Assembly: GCF_004323635.1 (NCBI RefSeq)
Contig: NZ_CP036515.1
Coordinates: 992,001-1,056,000 of the forward strand
DNA from: Lichenihabitans psoromatis
GTDB lineage: Bacteria; Pseudomonadota; Alphaproteobacteria; Rhizobiales; Beijerinckiaceae
Direction: 5' to 3'
Length of the DNA: 64,000 nt
Numbering within the stretch: position 1 is the first letter of the stretch; every line of letters starts with the position of its first letter. The notes beneath the pieces were generated by a model. The model saw only the letters and a program-made list of their open reading frames with translations. It was not told the origin of the DNA and made no database searches. The position numbers and the translations under genes were made by a program. Shown piece after piece: positions 26,740 through 35,809 of this stretch.

Positions 26740-28146
26740 CTAGAGGTGGCCAGACGCCCCGCGCGCAATGAAAGCGCCGCCATTCCGCTCGTCCGTGACC
26801 TTGCCATCGGCGAAGACGGTCGTGCCCCGGACGATCGTCGTGACCGGCCAGCCTGTCACCTCTAAGCCCTCATAGGGAGTGTAGTCGGCCCCGTGGTGCA
26901 TCAGATCCTGCGTGATCGTCACCCGCTTGTCGGCGTCCCACAGTGCCAGATCGGCATCCGCACCGATCGCGATCGAGCCTTTCCGAGGATAGAGGCCGTA
27001 CATCTTGGCATGGTTGGTCGACGTCAGGGCGACGAACTCCTGCAGCGAGAGACGCCCCGTCTTGACGCCTTCCGAGAACAGGATCGGAAGGCGCGTCGCG
27101 ATGCCCGGAATGCCGTTCGGCACCCAACGAAACGACGTGCGCGCCTTCGGCCCGGTCTTGCCCGCGTCGTCGTCGTATCGGAACGGGCAATGGTCCGACG
27201 AAAAGGTCTGGAACACGCCGGTCTGCAGCCCGCGCCAAATCGCGTCCTGTGAGGCCTTGTCGCGCGGTGGCGGAGAACAGACATATTTCGCGCCGCTCAT
27301 GTCCATGTTGAGGCCTTTGAGATCGTCGGCCGTCAGCACGAGATATTGCGGGCAGGTTTCGGCGAAGATCTTCAGGCCGCGGCGACGCGCCCATTCGATC
27401 TGCTCCATCGCCTCCCGACCGGACACATGGACGATCATGATCGGAATACCGACCAGTTCGGCATGCGAGATGGCGCGGTGGGCGGCCTCCCGCTCGACCA
27501 GTTCGGGACGGGAGACGGCATGATAATAAGGCGCGGTTTCGCCACCCTGCTCCAGACGCTCCGCCATGAATTTGATCTGGTCGTAGCCTTCGGCATGGAC
27601 CATCACGAGCGCGCCTTCGCGCCGCGCGACGTCGAACACCTCGAGCAGTTGCCGGTCGGTCAGCACCATGTCGTCATAGGTCATGAAGACCTTGAACGAG
27701 GTGTAGCCATCCTTCACCAAGGCCGGGAGTTCCTGGCCGAGCACCTGCGGCGTCGGGTCGGTGATGATGAGGTGCATGCTGTAGTCGATCAGCGACTGCC
27801 CCTCGGCCTTGGCCCGATAGGCTTCGACGCTGGCGCGCAAGGATTCCCCGCGACGCTGCAGCGCGAAGGGGATGACGCAGGTATTGCCGCCCGCCGCCGC
27901 CGAGCGCGTGCCACTGGCAAAGCCATCCGCCATGACGATGCCATCACCGGAAAACTGGTCGAGATGGACATGGCTGTCGATACCGCCGGGCATCACCAAA
28001 AGGCCGGTCGCGTCGATCGTGCGGGTCGCGGGGCCGACATCCTCGCCGAGCGACACGATGCGTCCATCGCGGACGCCGACATCGCAGCGCGCCACATCGG
28101 CCGCCGTCACGATGGTGCCGCCACGAATGGCGAGGTCGAGGGTCAT
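26740..28146 (-). CDS. Hydantoinase/dihydropyrimidinase-type cyclic amidohydrolase
   Basis: Opens a cyclic diamide ring (hydantoin or dihydropyrimidine) with a binuclear zinc site. The 468-residue protein keeps all ligands: HVHLD near residue 60, the carboxylated lysine in YTSFKVFMTYD, His in VMVHAEGYD, His in IMIVHVSG and Asp in FSSDHCPF. The ETCPQYLVLTADDL segment is diagnostic of hydantoinases. The start at 28146 has GGAG 6 bases upstream. It is the last gene of an operon with a class V PLP enzyme and an amino-acid ABC importer, so it may act on an imported hydantoin or on one made from an amino acid. A second hydantoinase is at 54382-55812. Confidence 0.9.
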   Translation of the reverse strand: MTLDLAIRGGTIVTAADVARCDVGVRDGRIVSLGEDVGPATRTIDATGLLVMPGGIDSHVHLDQFSGDGIVMADGFASGTRSAAAGGNTCVIPFALQRRGESLRASVEAYRAKAEGQSLIDYSMHLIITDPTPQVLGQELPALVKDGYTSFKVFMTYDDMVLTDRQLLEVFDVARREGALVMVHAEGYDQIKFMAERLEQGGETAPYYHAVSRPELVEREAAHRAISHAELVGIPIMIVHVSGREAMEQIEWARRRGLKIFAETCPQYLVLTADDLKGLNMDMSGAKYVCSPPPRDKASQDAIWRGLQTGVFQTFSSDHCPFRYDDDAGKTGPKARTSFRWVPNGIPGIATRLPILFSEGVKTGRLSLQEFVALTSTNHAKMYGLYPRKGSIAIGADADLALWDADKRVTITQDLMHHGADYTPYEGLEVTGWPVTTIVRGTTVFADGKVTDERNGGAFIARGASGHL

Positions 28147-28160
28147 CGCGATCTCCAAAG

Positions 28161-29375
28161 TCAGCTCGGCAGACGATCGAGACTACCGATGAGTCGATCG
28201 ACCTCGTCGAGCGTGTTGTAATGCACCAAGGAGACGCGCACCACACCACCATTGTCGGCTAATCCGAGATGCTCGATCAAGCGACGCGAGTGGAAGTCGC
28301 CGAACCGAATGCCGATCGAATCCTGGTCGGTGTGCTGGACAACCGCTTGGGACTCCCGGCCCTCCATCTTGAACGCGATGGTGGGGACACGAACGGCCGC
28401 GTCGCTCGTGCGATGACCGATGACGCGTGTGTCGTTCCGGGTGCGGAGATAAGCCAACAGCCGCTCGGCCAGTACCGCCTCGTGCGCCGCGATATCGTCG
28501 AAGGCGCGCGTGATGGCGGCGCGATCGCCGGTCCCCCCGCCAAGGTCGTCGAGATAATCGACGATCCCGGCTGCGCCCCAGGCAAGTTCGTAATTGGTGT
28601 TGCCGGGCTCGAGCTTCATGGGCACTTTGTCTTTGCCGTAGAAGTAGTGATAGAGCCCGTCCAACTCCAAAAGCTTGTCGTATTTGCCGTACAGCACCGC
28701 GAAATGCGGCCCATACGTCTTGTAGAAGCTGAACACGTAGTAATCGACGTCCCAGGCCTGAACGTCGACGGCGCGATGGGGCGCATAAGCCACGGCGTCG
28801 ACCGCGATTTCGGCGCCCCGCGCGTGGACGCGGGCCGCGATTTCGGCCACCGGGTTGATGGTGCCGAGGATGTTCGACGTATGGGTGACGGCGACGAGCC
28901 GCGTCCGGTCGGTCATCAGCGCATCGAGCGCATCGAGATCGATCGTCAGCGTATCGGGGTCGAGGCTCCACGTCTTGATGACGATGCCGCGCTTTTCGAG
29001 GGCGCGCCACGGACCGATGTTCGATTCATGATCGAAGTCAGTCACGACGATCTCGTCGCCCGGCTGAAGCCTACCCTCCATCGAACGCGCCAGAAACTGG
29101 CAGAGGATCGTGCTCGACGGTCCGAGCACGATCTCCTCCGGCCGAGCCGCATTCAGCAGCAAGGCAATCCGGCGGCGGGCTTCGGCCAGGCGCTCCACGG
29201 CGCGTCGGGAGGCAGGATAGCTCGCCCCGGTCTGGACGCTGGTGGTCAGCAGATAGTCGCGAATGCGATCGGCCACGGAGCCGAGCACGAGCGAGCCGCC
29301 CGCATTGTCGAAATAAGCAAAGCCGTCGGCGAGAGCCGGAAACCGGCTGCGGACGGTGTCGAGATCAAGGGCCAT
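28161..29375 (-). CDS. Class V PLP enzyme, cysteine desulfurase-like
   Basis: A 404-residue fold-type I PLP enzyme of the cysteine desulfurase/isopenicillin N epimerase group. It begins VRSRFPALADGFAYFDNAGG and contains DFDHESNIGPW, the PLP aspartate region IAVDAVAYAPH and the Schiff-base lysine in FSFYKTYGPH. No SufS-type RxGxHCA active-site loop is seen; the matching region reads RFGDFHSRRL, without the usual cysteine. A true iron-sulphur sulphur donor is therefore unlikely. It sits between an amino-acid ABC importer and a hydantoinase, 14 bases ahead of the latter, so a C-S lyase, racemase or epimerase role on the imported compound is a fair inference. Confidence 0.85.
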   Translation of the reverse strand: MALDLDTVRSRFPALADGFAYFDNAGGSLVLGSVADRIRDYLLTTSVQTGASYPASRRAVERLAEARRRIALLLNAARPEEIVLGPSSTILCQFLARSMEGRLQPGDEIVVTDFDHESNIGPWRALEKRGIVIKTWSLDPDTLTIDLDALDALMTDRTRLVAVTHTSNILGTINPVAEIAARVHARGAEIAVDAVAYAPHRAVDVQAWDVDYYVFSFYKTYGPHFAVLYGKYDKLLELDGLYHYFYGKDKVPMKLEPGNTNYELAWGAAGIVDYLDDLGGGTGDRAAITRAFDDIAAHEAVLAERLLAYLRTRNDTRVIGHRTSDAAVRVPTIAFKMEGRESQAVVQHTDQDSIGIRFGDFHSRRLIEHLGLADNGGVVRVSLVHYNTLDEVDRLIGSLDRLPS

Positions 29376-29407
29376 GAAACATGCTTTCGAAAACGGCAGG
29401 GTTTAGA

Positions 29408-30142
29408 TCAGTGGGACAAGACGGCTTGTAGGAAGCCGCGCAGACGCGGGTCCTTCGGCGCATCGAACATCGCGGCGGGCGGTCCCTGTTCGACGATACG
29501 CCCCTCGCACATGAAGAGAATACGGTCCGCCACGCGGCGGGCAAAGCCCATCTCATGCGTCACAACAACCATCGTGACGCCGGTGCGCGCCAAACCTTGC
29601 ATGACGTCGAGCACCTCGCCGACCATTTCGGGGTCGAGCGCCGAGGTGGGCTCGTCGAATAAGAGCACCTTCGGCTCCATGGCAAGCGCGCGGGCGATGC
29701 CGACCCGCTGCTGCTGGCCGCCCGAGAGTTGCGTCGGATATTTGTCGACATGGGCCTCGAGCCCGACGCGGACCAGCAGCTTGCGGGCGCGCGCCTCAGC
29801 TTGCGCCCAGGTCAGGCCCCGCACCCGCACCGGACCGATCGCGACATTGCGGAGCACGCTGAGATGCGGAAACAGATTGAAATTCTGGAACACCATCCCG
29901 GTTTCGGCCCGGATGGCGGTGAGTTGGCGCGTGTCCCCGACCGTAAACCCATCGACGACGATGTCGCCGGCGTCATGCCGCTCGAGGCGATTGATGCAGC
30001 GGATCAAGGTCGATTTTCCAGACCCGGACGGGCCGATCACGACGAGTGTTTCACCGGCTTCGACGTCCAGCGTCACGTCGTTCAGTGCGCGATATTGCCC
30101 GAAGAGTTTGCTGACGCCGCGCAGGCTGATGATCGACGTCAT
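29408..30142 (-). CDS. Polar amino-acid ABC transporter ATP-binding protein (GlnQ/HisP-like)
   Basis: A 244-residue ATPase with [18 protein letters not shown] (Walker A), [15 protein letters not shown], the signature [29 protein letters not shown] (Walker B) and [15 protein letters not shown], all typical of the PAAT family. Its ATG overlaps the permease stop by one base (TAATG at 30140-30144). It powers the importer formed with 30142-30813 and 30955-31767. Confidence 0.94.
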   Translation of the reverse strand: MTSIISLRGVSKLFGQYRALNDVTLDVEAGETLVVIGPSGSGKSTLIRCINRLERHDAGDIVVDGFTVGDTRQLTAIRAETGMVFQNFNLFPHLSVLRNVAIGPVRVRGLTWAQAEARARKLLVRVGLEAHVDKYPTQLSGGQQQRVGIARALAMEPKVLLFDEPTSALDPEMVGEVLDVMQGLARTGVTMVVVTHEMGFARRVADRILFMCEGRIVEQGPPAAMFDAPKDPRLRGFLQAVLSH

Positions 30143-30813
30143 TAACGCCCCCGTCGGTTGAGGCGCGACTCGAGCAGGCCGACGGAGCGCACGAAGGGCA
30201 GCAGCAGGATCACATAGATGACCGCCGCGCCGATGAGAGGCGTCGGATTAGCCGCAAGCGCCTGCGCCTGCGTGGCCTGTTTCAAAAGATCCGGCATCGC
30301 CACGACCGAGGCGAGCGCCGTATCCTTCATGACGTTGATCGAATTCGAGGTCAGCGGCGGAATCACGAGCTTGATGGCCTGTGGCAGCACGATGTCGATC
30401 ATCTGACGGATCGGTCCGAGCCCCAGCGCGCGAGCCGCCTCGAACTGGCCTTGCGGCACGCCCTCGATGCCGGCGCGCAGAATTTCGGCCGAATAGGCGG
30501 CAGAGACGAGGCTGAGCGCGGTTGTGGCGGCCCAGAACGGCGACAGGCGAAGCCCGACGAAGGGCAGCGCATAATAGATGACGATCAGCAAAACCAGCAC
30601 CGGAATCGACCGGAACACGTCGATATAGGCGATGCCGAGCGGCGACAGCGGCATGCCCCCATAGAGCCGCACCATCACCAGGATCAAACCACCGACGAAC
30701 CCGATCACGATCGCGGTGAGCCCGAGCCCGACCGTGATCCACAACCCCTTGAGCAGCATGGGGAGCGCTTCGACGAACACGGACCAGTTCAGGAATGTGT
30801 CAAAGATCGACAT
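30142..30813 (-). CDS. Polar amino-acid ABC transporter permease
   Basis: A 223-residue permease of the His/Glu/Gln/Arg/opine family. It has about five hydrophobic segments, the EAA-like loop [14 protein letters not shown] and the [19 protein letters not shown] segment typical of this family. It is the only permease in the operon, so a homodimer channel is expected. It is translationally coupled to the ATPase and separated from the binding-protein gene by a strong hairpin. Confidence 0.93.
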   Translation of the reverse strand: MSIFDTFLNWSVFVEALPMLLKGLWITVGLGLTAIVIGFVGGLILVMVRLYGGMPLSPLGIAYIDVFRSIPVLVLLIVIYYALPFVGLRLSPFWAATTALSLVSAAYSAEILRAGIEGVPQGQFEAARALGLGPIRQMIDIVLPQAIKLVIPPLTSNSINVMKDTALASVVAMPDLLKQATQAQALAANPTPLIGAAVIYVILLLPFVRSVGLLESRLNRRGR

Positions 30814-30885
30814 AAAGCAGCTTCGAACCCCAACTCGCCAAGTGTCGGATCATGCGCGACCTGGGCCTTCTTGTCAGCAAAGCAA

Positions 30886-30921
30886 GAACGGCAGAGGTCG
30901 CCGACGCGACCCCTGCCGTTC
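30886..30921 (-). terminator. Strong intergenic hairpin between binding-protein and permease genes
   Basis: GAACGGCAG-A-GGTCG (30886-30900), a 6-base loop and CGACC-C-CTGCCGTTC (30907-30921) form a stem of 14 pairs with one mismatch. There is no T-run after it on the minus strand. A partial terminator or mRNA-stabilising hairpin that keeps binding-protein expression above that of the membrane genes is therefore more likely than a full stop. Confidence 0.7.
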
Positions 30922-30954
30922 CGACGACCCGCCGATCGCGGGATGACGCCCTCG

Positions 30955-31767
30955 TCAGAGCTTCGGGATATCGGCCTTCATGACCGTGCTGGTGGTGTCT
31001 TCAGGTTTCGCGCCGAACCACTTTTCGTGAAGCTTGGCGATGAAACCGTCCTGCTTCAGCTTGGTGATCTCGTCGTTCACCTTGGTCAGCAACGGGCTGT
31101 TTTTCGCGAACATCATGGAATAGCGCTCGCCGGTCGGGATCCGCTCGACCACCTTATAGATCGGCTTATCCTTGACGTAATATTGCAGCGCCGGGATATC
31201 GCTGATGTAGCCGTCGATGCGGCCCGCCGCGAGGTCGAGCATCGCGGGCGCGAGGCCCTCGTATTTGCGGACGTCGCTGAACTTGTCCTCGTCCATATGC
31301 TTGGTCGCATACATGTCGCCGGTCGAGCCGGTATCGACGCCCACGACCTTGCCGGCCATGCCCTTGAGGTTGGTGATGCCCGAGTCGGCCTTGACGGTCA
31401 GCGACTGGTCGCTGTCGTAATAGGGTTGGGCGAAGGCGACGCTTTCGAGCCGCTTCGGCGTGATCGTGATGGACGAGACCGCCGCGTCGATCTGGCCCGA
31501 TTGCACGGCCGCGAACAGGCCCGTGAACGGGATGTTGACGAACGTGACATCCATGCCGAGACGCTTGCCGATTTCATTTGCGAGATCGACCTCGAACCCG
31601 ACGGTGTCGCCTTTAGCGTCCTGAAACTCCCACGGCACGTTGCCGATGTTGGCCCCGACCTTCATCTCGGCCGCGTGAGCCGCGAACGAGGCGCTGAACG
31701 CCATTGCTGCGAGGGCGGCTCCGAGCGCACACCGCTGCAACCATCCTGAGACTTTGTTACGCGACAT
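30955..31767 (-). CDS. Periplasmic amino-acid-binding protein (family 3 solute-binding)
   Basis: First gene of the operon and the ligand receptor. A 270-residue precursor with a signal peptide (RCALGAALAAMAFSASFAAHA), followed by VPWEFQDAKGDTVGFEVDLA, typical of His/Gln/Arg/opine-binding proteins, and SSITITPKRLESVAFAQPYY in the first lobe. The exact ligand is not visible; a polar amino acid or derivative is likely. It faces a GntR regulator across a 187-base spacer containing a FadR-like operator. Confidence 0.93.
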   Translation of the reverse strand: MSRNKVSGWLQRCALGAALAAMAFSASFAAHAAEMKVGANIGNVPWEFQDAKGDTVGFEVDLANEIGKRLGMDVTFVNIPFTGLFAAVQSGQIDAAVSSITITPKRLESVAFAQPYYDSDQSLTVKADSGITNLKGMAGKVVGVDTGSTGDMYATKHMDEDKFSDVRKYEGLAPAMLDLAAGRIDGYISDIPALQYYVKDKPIYKVVERIPTGERYSMMFAKNSPLLTKVNDEITKLKQDGFIAKLHEKWFGAKPEDTTSTVMKADIPKL

Positions 31768-31795
31768 GCAGAACCCCTGAAATGGAAATGGACCA

Positions 31796-31812
31796 AATTG
31801 GCCAGACCGGTT
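31796..31812. promoter_or_regulatory. FadR/PdhR-like operator candidate
   Basis: AATTGGCCAGACCGGTT is an imperfect palindrome (arms AATTGGCC and GACCGGTT, three transition mismatches) that resembles the AATTGGTNNNACCAATT operator class of FadR-type GntR proteins such as PdhR. It is 29 bases upstream of the binding-protein start and within the spacer shared with the divergent GntR gene at 31955. Confidence 0.5.
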
Positions 31813-31954
31813 TGACCAGATGGAGTTTGGAGCAGATAACGAAATGGCGCAACCGAAGACGAGGCTTTGTCACGACAATGAATCGGCAGGGTAGCTGAAA
31901 GGATGGGCAGTCAGGTCATGACCTGGGCAGCACGACCGAAAGGACCATGTCGCG

Positions 31955-32683
31955 ATGGTTGACCTTGCCGCGCTACGACGCTCCGAGCCGCCGACCGGCG
32001 ACATGTTCGCGGGCGACCGTCCCCTCGTACCGCGCGCCGTTTCCGATCATCTCCAGGCCATGATTCTGCGCGGCGGACTGAAGCCGGGAGAAAAATTACC
32101 GTCCCAGCGCGATCTTGCCGAACAGCTCGGCGTCAGTCGCCCATCGCTGCGCGAGGCGATCTCGGTTCTGGAGGCGATGGGGCTCGTCAACGTGCGGATC
32201 GGCAGCGGCGTCTATGTGACCCAGCCCGCCACCCGTGCGCCGTTGTGGCGATTTTCGGAACGCTGCAGCCCGCAAGACGTCTACGAAGCGCGTTACGGGC
32301 TTGAAAGTCATGCGGCACGACTTGCGGCCCTGCGGTGCGACGAGGCCGGCGTGGCCCGGCTGCGCGAGGCGACGGACGCGATGCGCGAGGCACTCGCGCT
32401 CGACGACATCCCCGCAATGGCGGGCGCCGACGCGACCTTCCACGATCTAGTCTTCGACCTGACAGCCAATCCGGTGCTGGCCGGCATGTATCGGCCGGTT
32501 CGCGACATGATGGTGGAGACGCAGCGGCTGCCGATGACGCTTCGGATCCGCCTTGGCGATACGCTGCGCGAGCATGAGAACGTCTGCAAGACGATCGCGT
32601 CGCGCGATGGCGATGGCGCCGAGGCGGCGATGCGGCATCACATTCGCGCCGCAGCCAACCGCTACGGGCTGACGATCGGCTGA
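31955..32683 (+). CDS. GntR-family regulator, FadR/FCD subfamily
   Basis: A 242-residue regulator with a textbook winged helix (LKPGEKLPSQRDLAEQLG, SRPSLREAISVLEAMGLV, then the IGSGVYV wing) and a C-terminal FCD domain with the metal/effector-type residues in DATFHDLVFDLTANPVL and DTLREHENV. It is divergent from the amino-acid importer and hydantoinase operon and presumably represses it until the substrate or a product is bound. It is convergent with the MAPEG gene, 2 bases away. Confidence 0.9.
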   Translation: MVDLAALRRSEPPTGDMFAGDRPLVPRAVSDHLQAMILRGGLKPGEKLPSQRDLAEQLGVSRPSLREAISVLEAMGLVNVRIGSGVYVTQPATRAPLWRFSERCSPQDVYEARYGLESHAARLAALRCDEAGVARLREATDAMREALALDDIPAMAGADATFHDLVFDLTANPVLAGMYRPVRDMMVETQRLPMTLRIRLGDTLREHENVCKTIASRDGDGAEAAMRHHIRAAANRYGLTIG

Positions 32684-32685
32684 CG

Positions 32686-33114
32686 TCACGCCATGCTGAC
32701 CAGCACCGCTCCGATCGTCACGGTCGCGCAAGCGCCGACCAGGAACGCAAGGGTTCTGATCACCGGAATGCCGGCCGCGTAGATGACGTAATGGACAAAC
32801 CGCGCTCCGACATAGGTCCAGGCCGCGATGACGGTCGCGGGGGTGCTGATGCCGACGATCGCCGCGATCAGCACCAAAGGCGCGAAAACCGCAAGATTTT
32901 CGATCGCGTTGAGATGGGCCCGCCTCGCCCGGTCCATCCAAGGCCGGTCGACCGGATAGCCCGGCCCGGGATTGCCGATCGGCGCGAGCACGCCGAACGT
33001 CGCCATTCTGCCCACCACATAAGGAACCCACATCAGCGCGGTCGCGGTGGCGACGATCGTCAGGGCACGAAGCTCCGGCGTAAAGGTCACTGAAACATCT
33101 CCAAACAGGGCCAT
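32686..33114 (-). CDS. MAPEG-family membrane protein
   Basis: A 142-residue protein with about four membrane segments. The RARRAHLNAIENLAVFAPLVL motif between the first and second segments is the hallmark of the MAPEG family (membrane-associated proteins in eicosanoid and glutathione metabolism), where the Arg/Asn/Glu residues bind glutathione. The bacterial members are mostly uncharacterised. It stands alone, divergent from the MscS gene. Confidence 0.85.
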   Translation of the reverse strand: MALFGDVSVTFTPELRALTIVATATALMWVPYVVGRMATFGVLAPIGNPGPGYPVDRPWMDRARRAHLNAIENLAVFAPLVLIAAIVGISTPATVIAAWTYVGARFVHYVIYAAGIPVIRTLAFLVGACATVTIGAVLVSMA

Positions 33115-33379
33115 GAGGGTCTTCTCCCGGCGGGCGGCGGCGCGGCCTACCCCAGTCGCCTGCGAGACTCCCGGAGCCGAAAGCTCCGATCGTGGACCAG
33201 GACGTCAGGCGCCGCTTGGGATATCACGTGGTATGAAACGTCGGCACCGATGGCGCCAGCGCCTATCAATGCGCGTCCTCGTGGGCCCGGGTCTCGTACC
33301 CGGACCGACACGTTGGACGCGCGATGACGCGCCTGGAAAGATGCACTTGGAATGAACGACCCGCGATGACGGACGCGCG

Positions 33380-34858
33380 ATGACCCACCAAACCTTACTC
33401 CTGATCGCGACGCTTGTGCTGTGCTGCGGCGTTGCGGTCCCGCGTCTTCTGCGACGATGGTCGCCCTTGGCGAAAGTCGGTTGGCGGGTTGTCCTGTTAA
33501 TCATCTTCACGGTCCTGATGCATCGCATCGTCGGCTCGCCACTCCAGCCGACCTTCCATTCGGATCTCGGCGGTCAACGCTTATGGGAGCAATTGCTCGA
33601 GGCCGGCTGGTGGATGGTGACCGCGAGAGGCATCGTCGGGCTGGCCCGCCTCATCGTCGTCCTCGAGAATCGGCCGCGCGAGACTCAGATCATCTCGGAC
33701 CTGATGGCCGCCACCATCTATCTTGCGACCGCGCTCGCGGTCGTCGATCTCGTCTTCGACGTCTCGATCGGCGGGTTATTGGCAACCTCGGGCGTGATCG
33801 CGATCGTGCTCGGCTTGGCGCTCCAGAGTACCTTGTCGGACGTGTTCTCCGGCATCGCGGTGGGGATCGAGCGGCCCTACAAGGCCGGCGATCTGCTGTG
33901 GGTGGAAGGCGGCATCGAGGGCCACGTTCTGCAGGTCAATTGGCGATCGACGCAGATCGCCACCGGCAACGGCAATATCGCGATCGTGCCCAATAGCGTC
34001 ATCGCCAAAGCGCGGCTCATCAATCACAGCCGCCCAACACCGGTGCGCGGCGACGCGATCGAGATCCGGCTCGATCCGGGCGCATCCCCCGAGCTTTGTA
34101 TCGCGACCTTGCATGCCGCCATCCTGGCCTGCCGCCTGCCGCTGACGACGCCGCCACCCAGTATCGCCAGAACGCAGCTCCGCGGCGACGGCGTCGTCTA
34201 CGAGATCTATTTTTCGGTGCCGTCGACGGAGAAGCTCGGCGCGGCGCGCAGCGAGGTCTTCGGCCAGGTGCAACGGCATCTCCGCCACGCCGGCCTCTCG
34301 CTGGCGGTGGCCGGCATCGCAACGGTGCCGCGGCTCGCGGTTCCGACGCCGGCGGAACTCCTGGCCCAATCCGACCTGTTCGGAGCGATCGACCCCGAGG
34401 AGCGCGACCTTCTCGCCCGACACCTGACCCAGATCCATCTGGCGCGCGGCGACATGCTGATCCGGCAGGATGACGAGCCGCGAGCCTTGTTCATCGTCGC
34501 GTCCGGGACCGTGGAAATCACCCGGCGCACGCCGACCGGCGAAACCCCGGTGATTTTCCGCATGAGCCCGGGTGGGAGCCTGGGCGCGATCGGCCTCATC
34601 ACCGGCGCTCCTTATGGCGCCACGGCGACGGCGCTGACGCAGGTGACGGCCTACCGCCTCGACAAGGCGGCCATCGCCGCCGCCGTCAAAATCAGGCCGG
34701 AGCTCGCAGCTGGCCTAGAAGCCGTCGCGGCGCGCGGTCAAGCGGCTTTGGCGGTTGATGTCGTGGCGCACCGCGCCGAGGATGTCACCCATCCCGAGCA
34801 GTTCCTGGACCGTATGCGGAGCTTCCTGCGAAAACTGGCGGTTCAGGACGCCGCGTAA
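33380..34858 (+). CDS. MscS-type mechanosensitive channel with C-terminal cyclic-nucleotide-binding domain
   Basis: A 492-residue inner-membrane protein. The N-terminal part has four hydrophobic segments. The pore helix and beta-domain follow at about residues 130-215 (IAIVLGLALQSTLSDVFSG, VEGGIEGHVLQVNWRST, VPNSVI), and a cyclic-nucleotide-binding/Crp-like domain lies at about 340-460 (LFGAIDPEERDLLARHL, LFIVASGTVEITRR). Channels of this bCNG type are known, with gating that may respond to nucleotides more than to tension. No clear ribosome site precedes the ATG. Its last 16 bases overlap the convergent AraC-family gene. Confidence 0.88.
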   Translation: MTHQTLLLIATLVLCCGVAVPRLLRRWSPLAKVGWRVVLLIIFTVLMHRIVGSPLQPTFHSDLGGQRLWEQLLEAGWWMVTARGIVGLARLIVVLENRPRETQIISDLMAATIYLATALAVVDLVFDVSIGGLLATSGVIAIVLGLALQSTLSDVFSGIAVGIERPYKAGDLLWVEGGIEGHVLQVNWRSTQIATGNGNIAIVPNSVIAKARLINHSRPTPVRGDAIEIRLDPGASPELCIATLHAAILACRLPLTTPPPSIARTQLRGDGVVYEIYFSVPSTEKLGAARSEVFGQVQRHLRHAGLSLAVAGIATVPRLAVPTPAELLAQSDLFGAIDPEERDLLARHLTQIHLARGDMLIRQDDEPRALFIVASGTVEITRRTPTGETPVIFRMSPGGSLGAIGLITGAPYGATATALTQVTAYRLDKAAIAAAVKIRPELAAGLEAVAARGQAALAVDVVAHRAEDVTHPEQFLDRMRSFLRKLAVQDAA

Positions 34859-35781
34859 CCCGACACCCGGGCGTCGCGCCCCCTGCGCCCGTAATGCCGC
34901 GGCGGACAGCCCATCACGCGCTTAAAGGCCGTGCTGAACGCGCTTTCGGATTCGTAGCCCAGGGCCGGAGCGATGACCGAAATGGAATCGCGCGATGTCG
35001 AGAGCCGATCTCCCGCGAGCAGCATCCGCCATCGCGTCAGGTACTCCATCGAAGACACGCCGACCATCGTCTTAAATCTCAAAGCGAAGCTCGACCGGGA
35101 CATACCCGCCACCGCGGCGAGCGCCTGCAGAGTCCAGCGGCGCGCCGGCTCGCGATGCATGGCCGATATCGCCGCGCTGATCTGGTGATCGGCCAGAGCG
35201 AACAGCCAGCCGACGCCACCGCTCGACCCTTCGGCGATATGCAGCCGCAAAGCCTGCAAGAGCAGCATGTGGACGAGGTGTTCGGCGATCAGCGCTCCCC
35301 CCGGCTGAGGTTCACGCAATTCCTGCCTGATCCGGTCGAGGCACCAACGGAGTGCCGCCTTGTCGTCTTCTTTCTTGATGTGGACGATGGGCGGCAGCGC
35401 GCCCAACAGCAGGTCGGCATGATTACCGGCAAATTCGAAATAGCCGCCGACGCCGAAACACTCGCCACCGCCGTTGATCGAGGCGACGCCCCCGGCTTGC
35501 ACCTGAGGGAACACCGCCATCACGTCCACGGGTTGCATCGTCAAGTCGCTCGCAAAGCGGAACCAAAGCGGTCTCGGCAGCAGGAGGCAATCGCCCGCCG
35601 TCAGCCACAAGGGCTCGGCGGCGCCTTCGAGCTCAAACCAACATTGGCCCGACAGGAGCGCGTAGCATTTCAGGCCCTCGCCACGCGGAACTTGGAAGCT
35701 CCAACGGCCGCCGGCGTCCAAAGCGCGGCTCATGAAGGAGCGTGGTTTCAGAAGAGCAAGGATGTCTGAGAGGGGGTCCAT
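34843..35781 (-). CDS. AraC-family transcriptional regulator with N-terminal cupin
   Basis: A 312-residue activator-type protein. The N-terminal cupin-like sensor (GLKCYALLSGQCWFELEG, GDCLLLPRPLWFRFA) spans about 1-180. The double helix-turn-helix is at about 205-305 (WTLQALAAVAGMSRSSFALRFK and ISVIAPALGYESESAFSTAFKR). It is divergent from the MDR dehydrogenase at 35939, its probable target, with a long inverted repeat between them. Confidence 0.88.
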   Translation of the reverse strand: MDPLSDILALLKPRSFMSRALDAGGRWSFQVPRGEGLKCYALLSGQCWFELEGAAEPLWLTAGDCLLLPRPLWFRFASDLTMQPVDVMAVFPQVQAGGVASINGGGECFGVGGYFEFAGNHADLLLGALPPIVHIKKEDDKAALRWCLDRIRQELREPQPGGALIAEHLVHMLLLQALRLHIAEGSSGGVGWLFALADHQISAAISAMHREPARRWTLQALAAVAGMSRSSFALRFKTMVGVSSMEYLTRWRMLLAGDRLSTSRDSISVIAPALGYESESAFSTAFKRVMGCPPRHYGRRGRDARVSGYAAS

Positions 35782-35809
35782 CGGCGTCCGGGACGTTCGC
35801 GAAGATATA

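Noticed and set aside
28161..29375. Annotation as an iron-sulphur cluster cysteine desulfurase (SufS/NifS)
   Set aside because: The expected active-site cysteine loop is not seen and no Suf/Isc genes are nearby.
33286..33303. CCGGGT-N5-ACCCGG hairpin in the MAPEG/MscS spacer
   Set aside because: A short stem without a T-run in a divergent promoter region, so not a terminator; nothing supports an operator.
33315..33384. Repeated GGACGCGCGATGAC (33315-33328 and 33371-33384) before the MscS gene
   Set aside because: Two short copies in GC-rich spacer DNA, the second running over the start codon. It could be chance or slippage, and no function can be supported.
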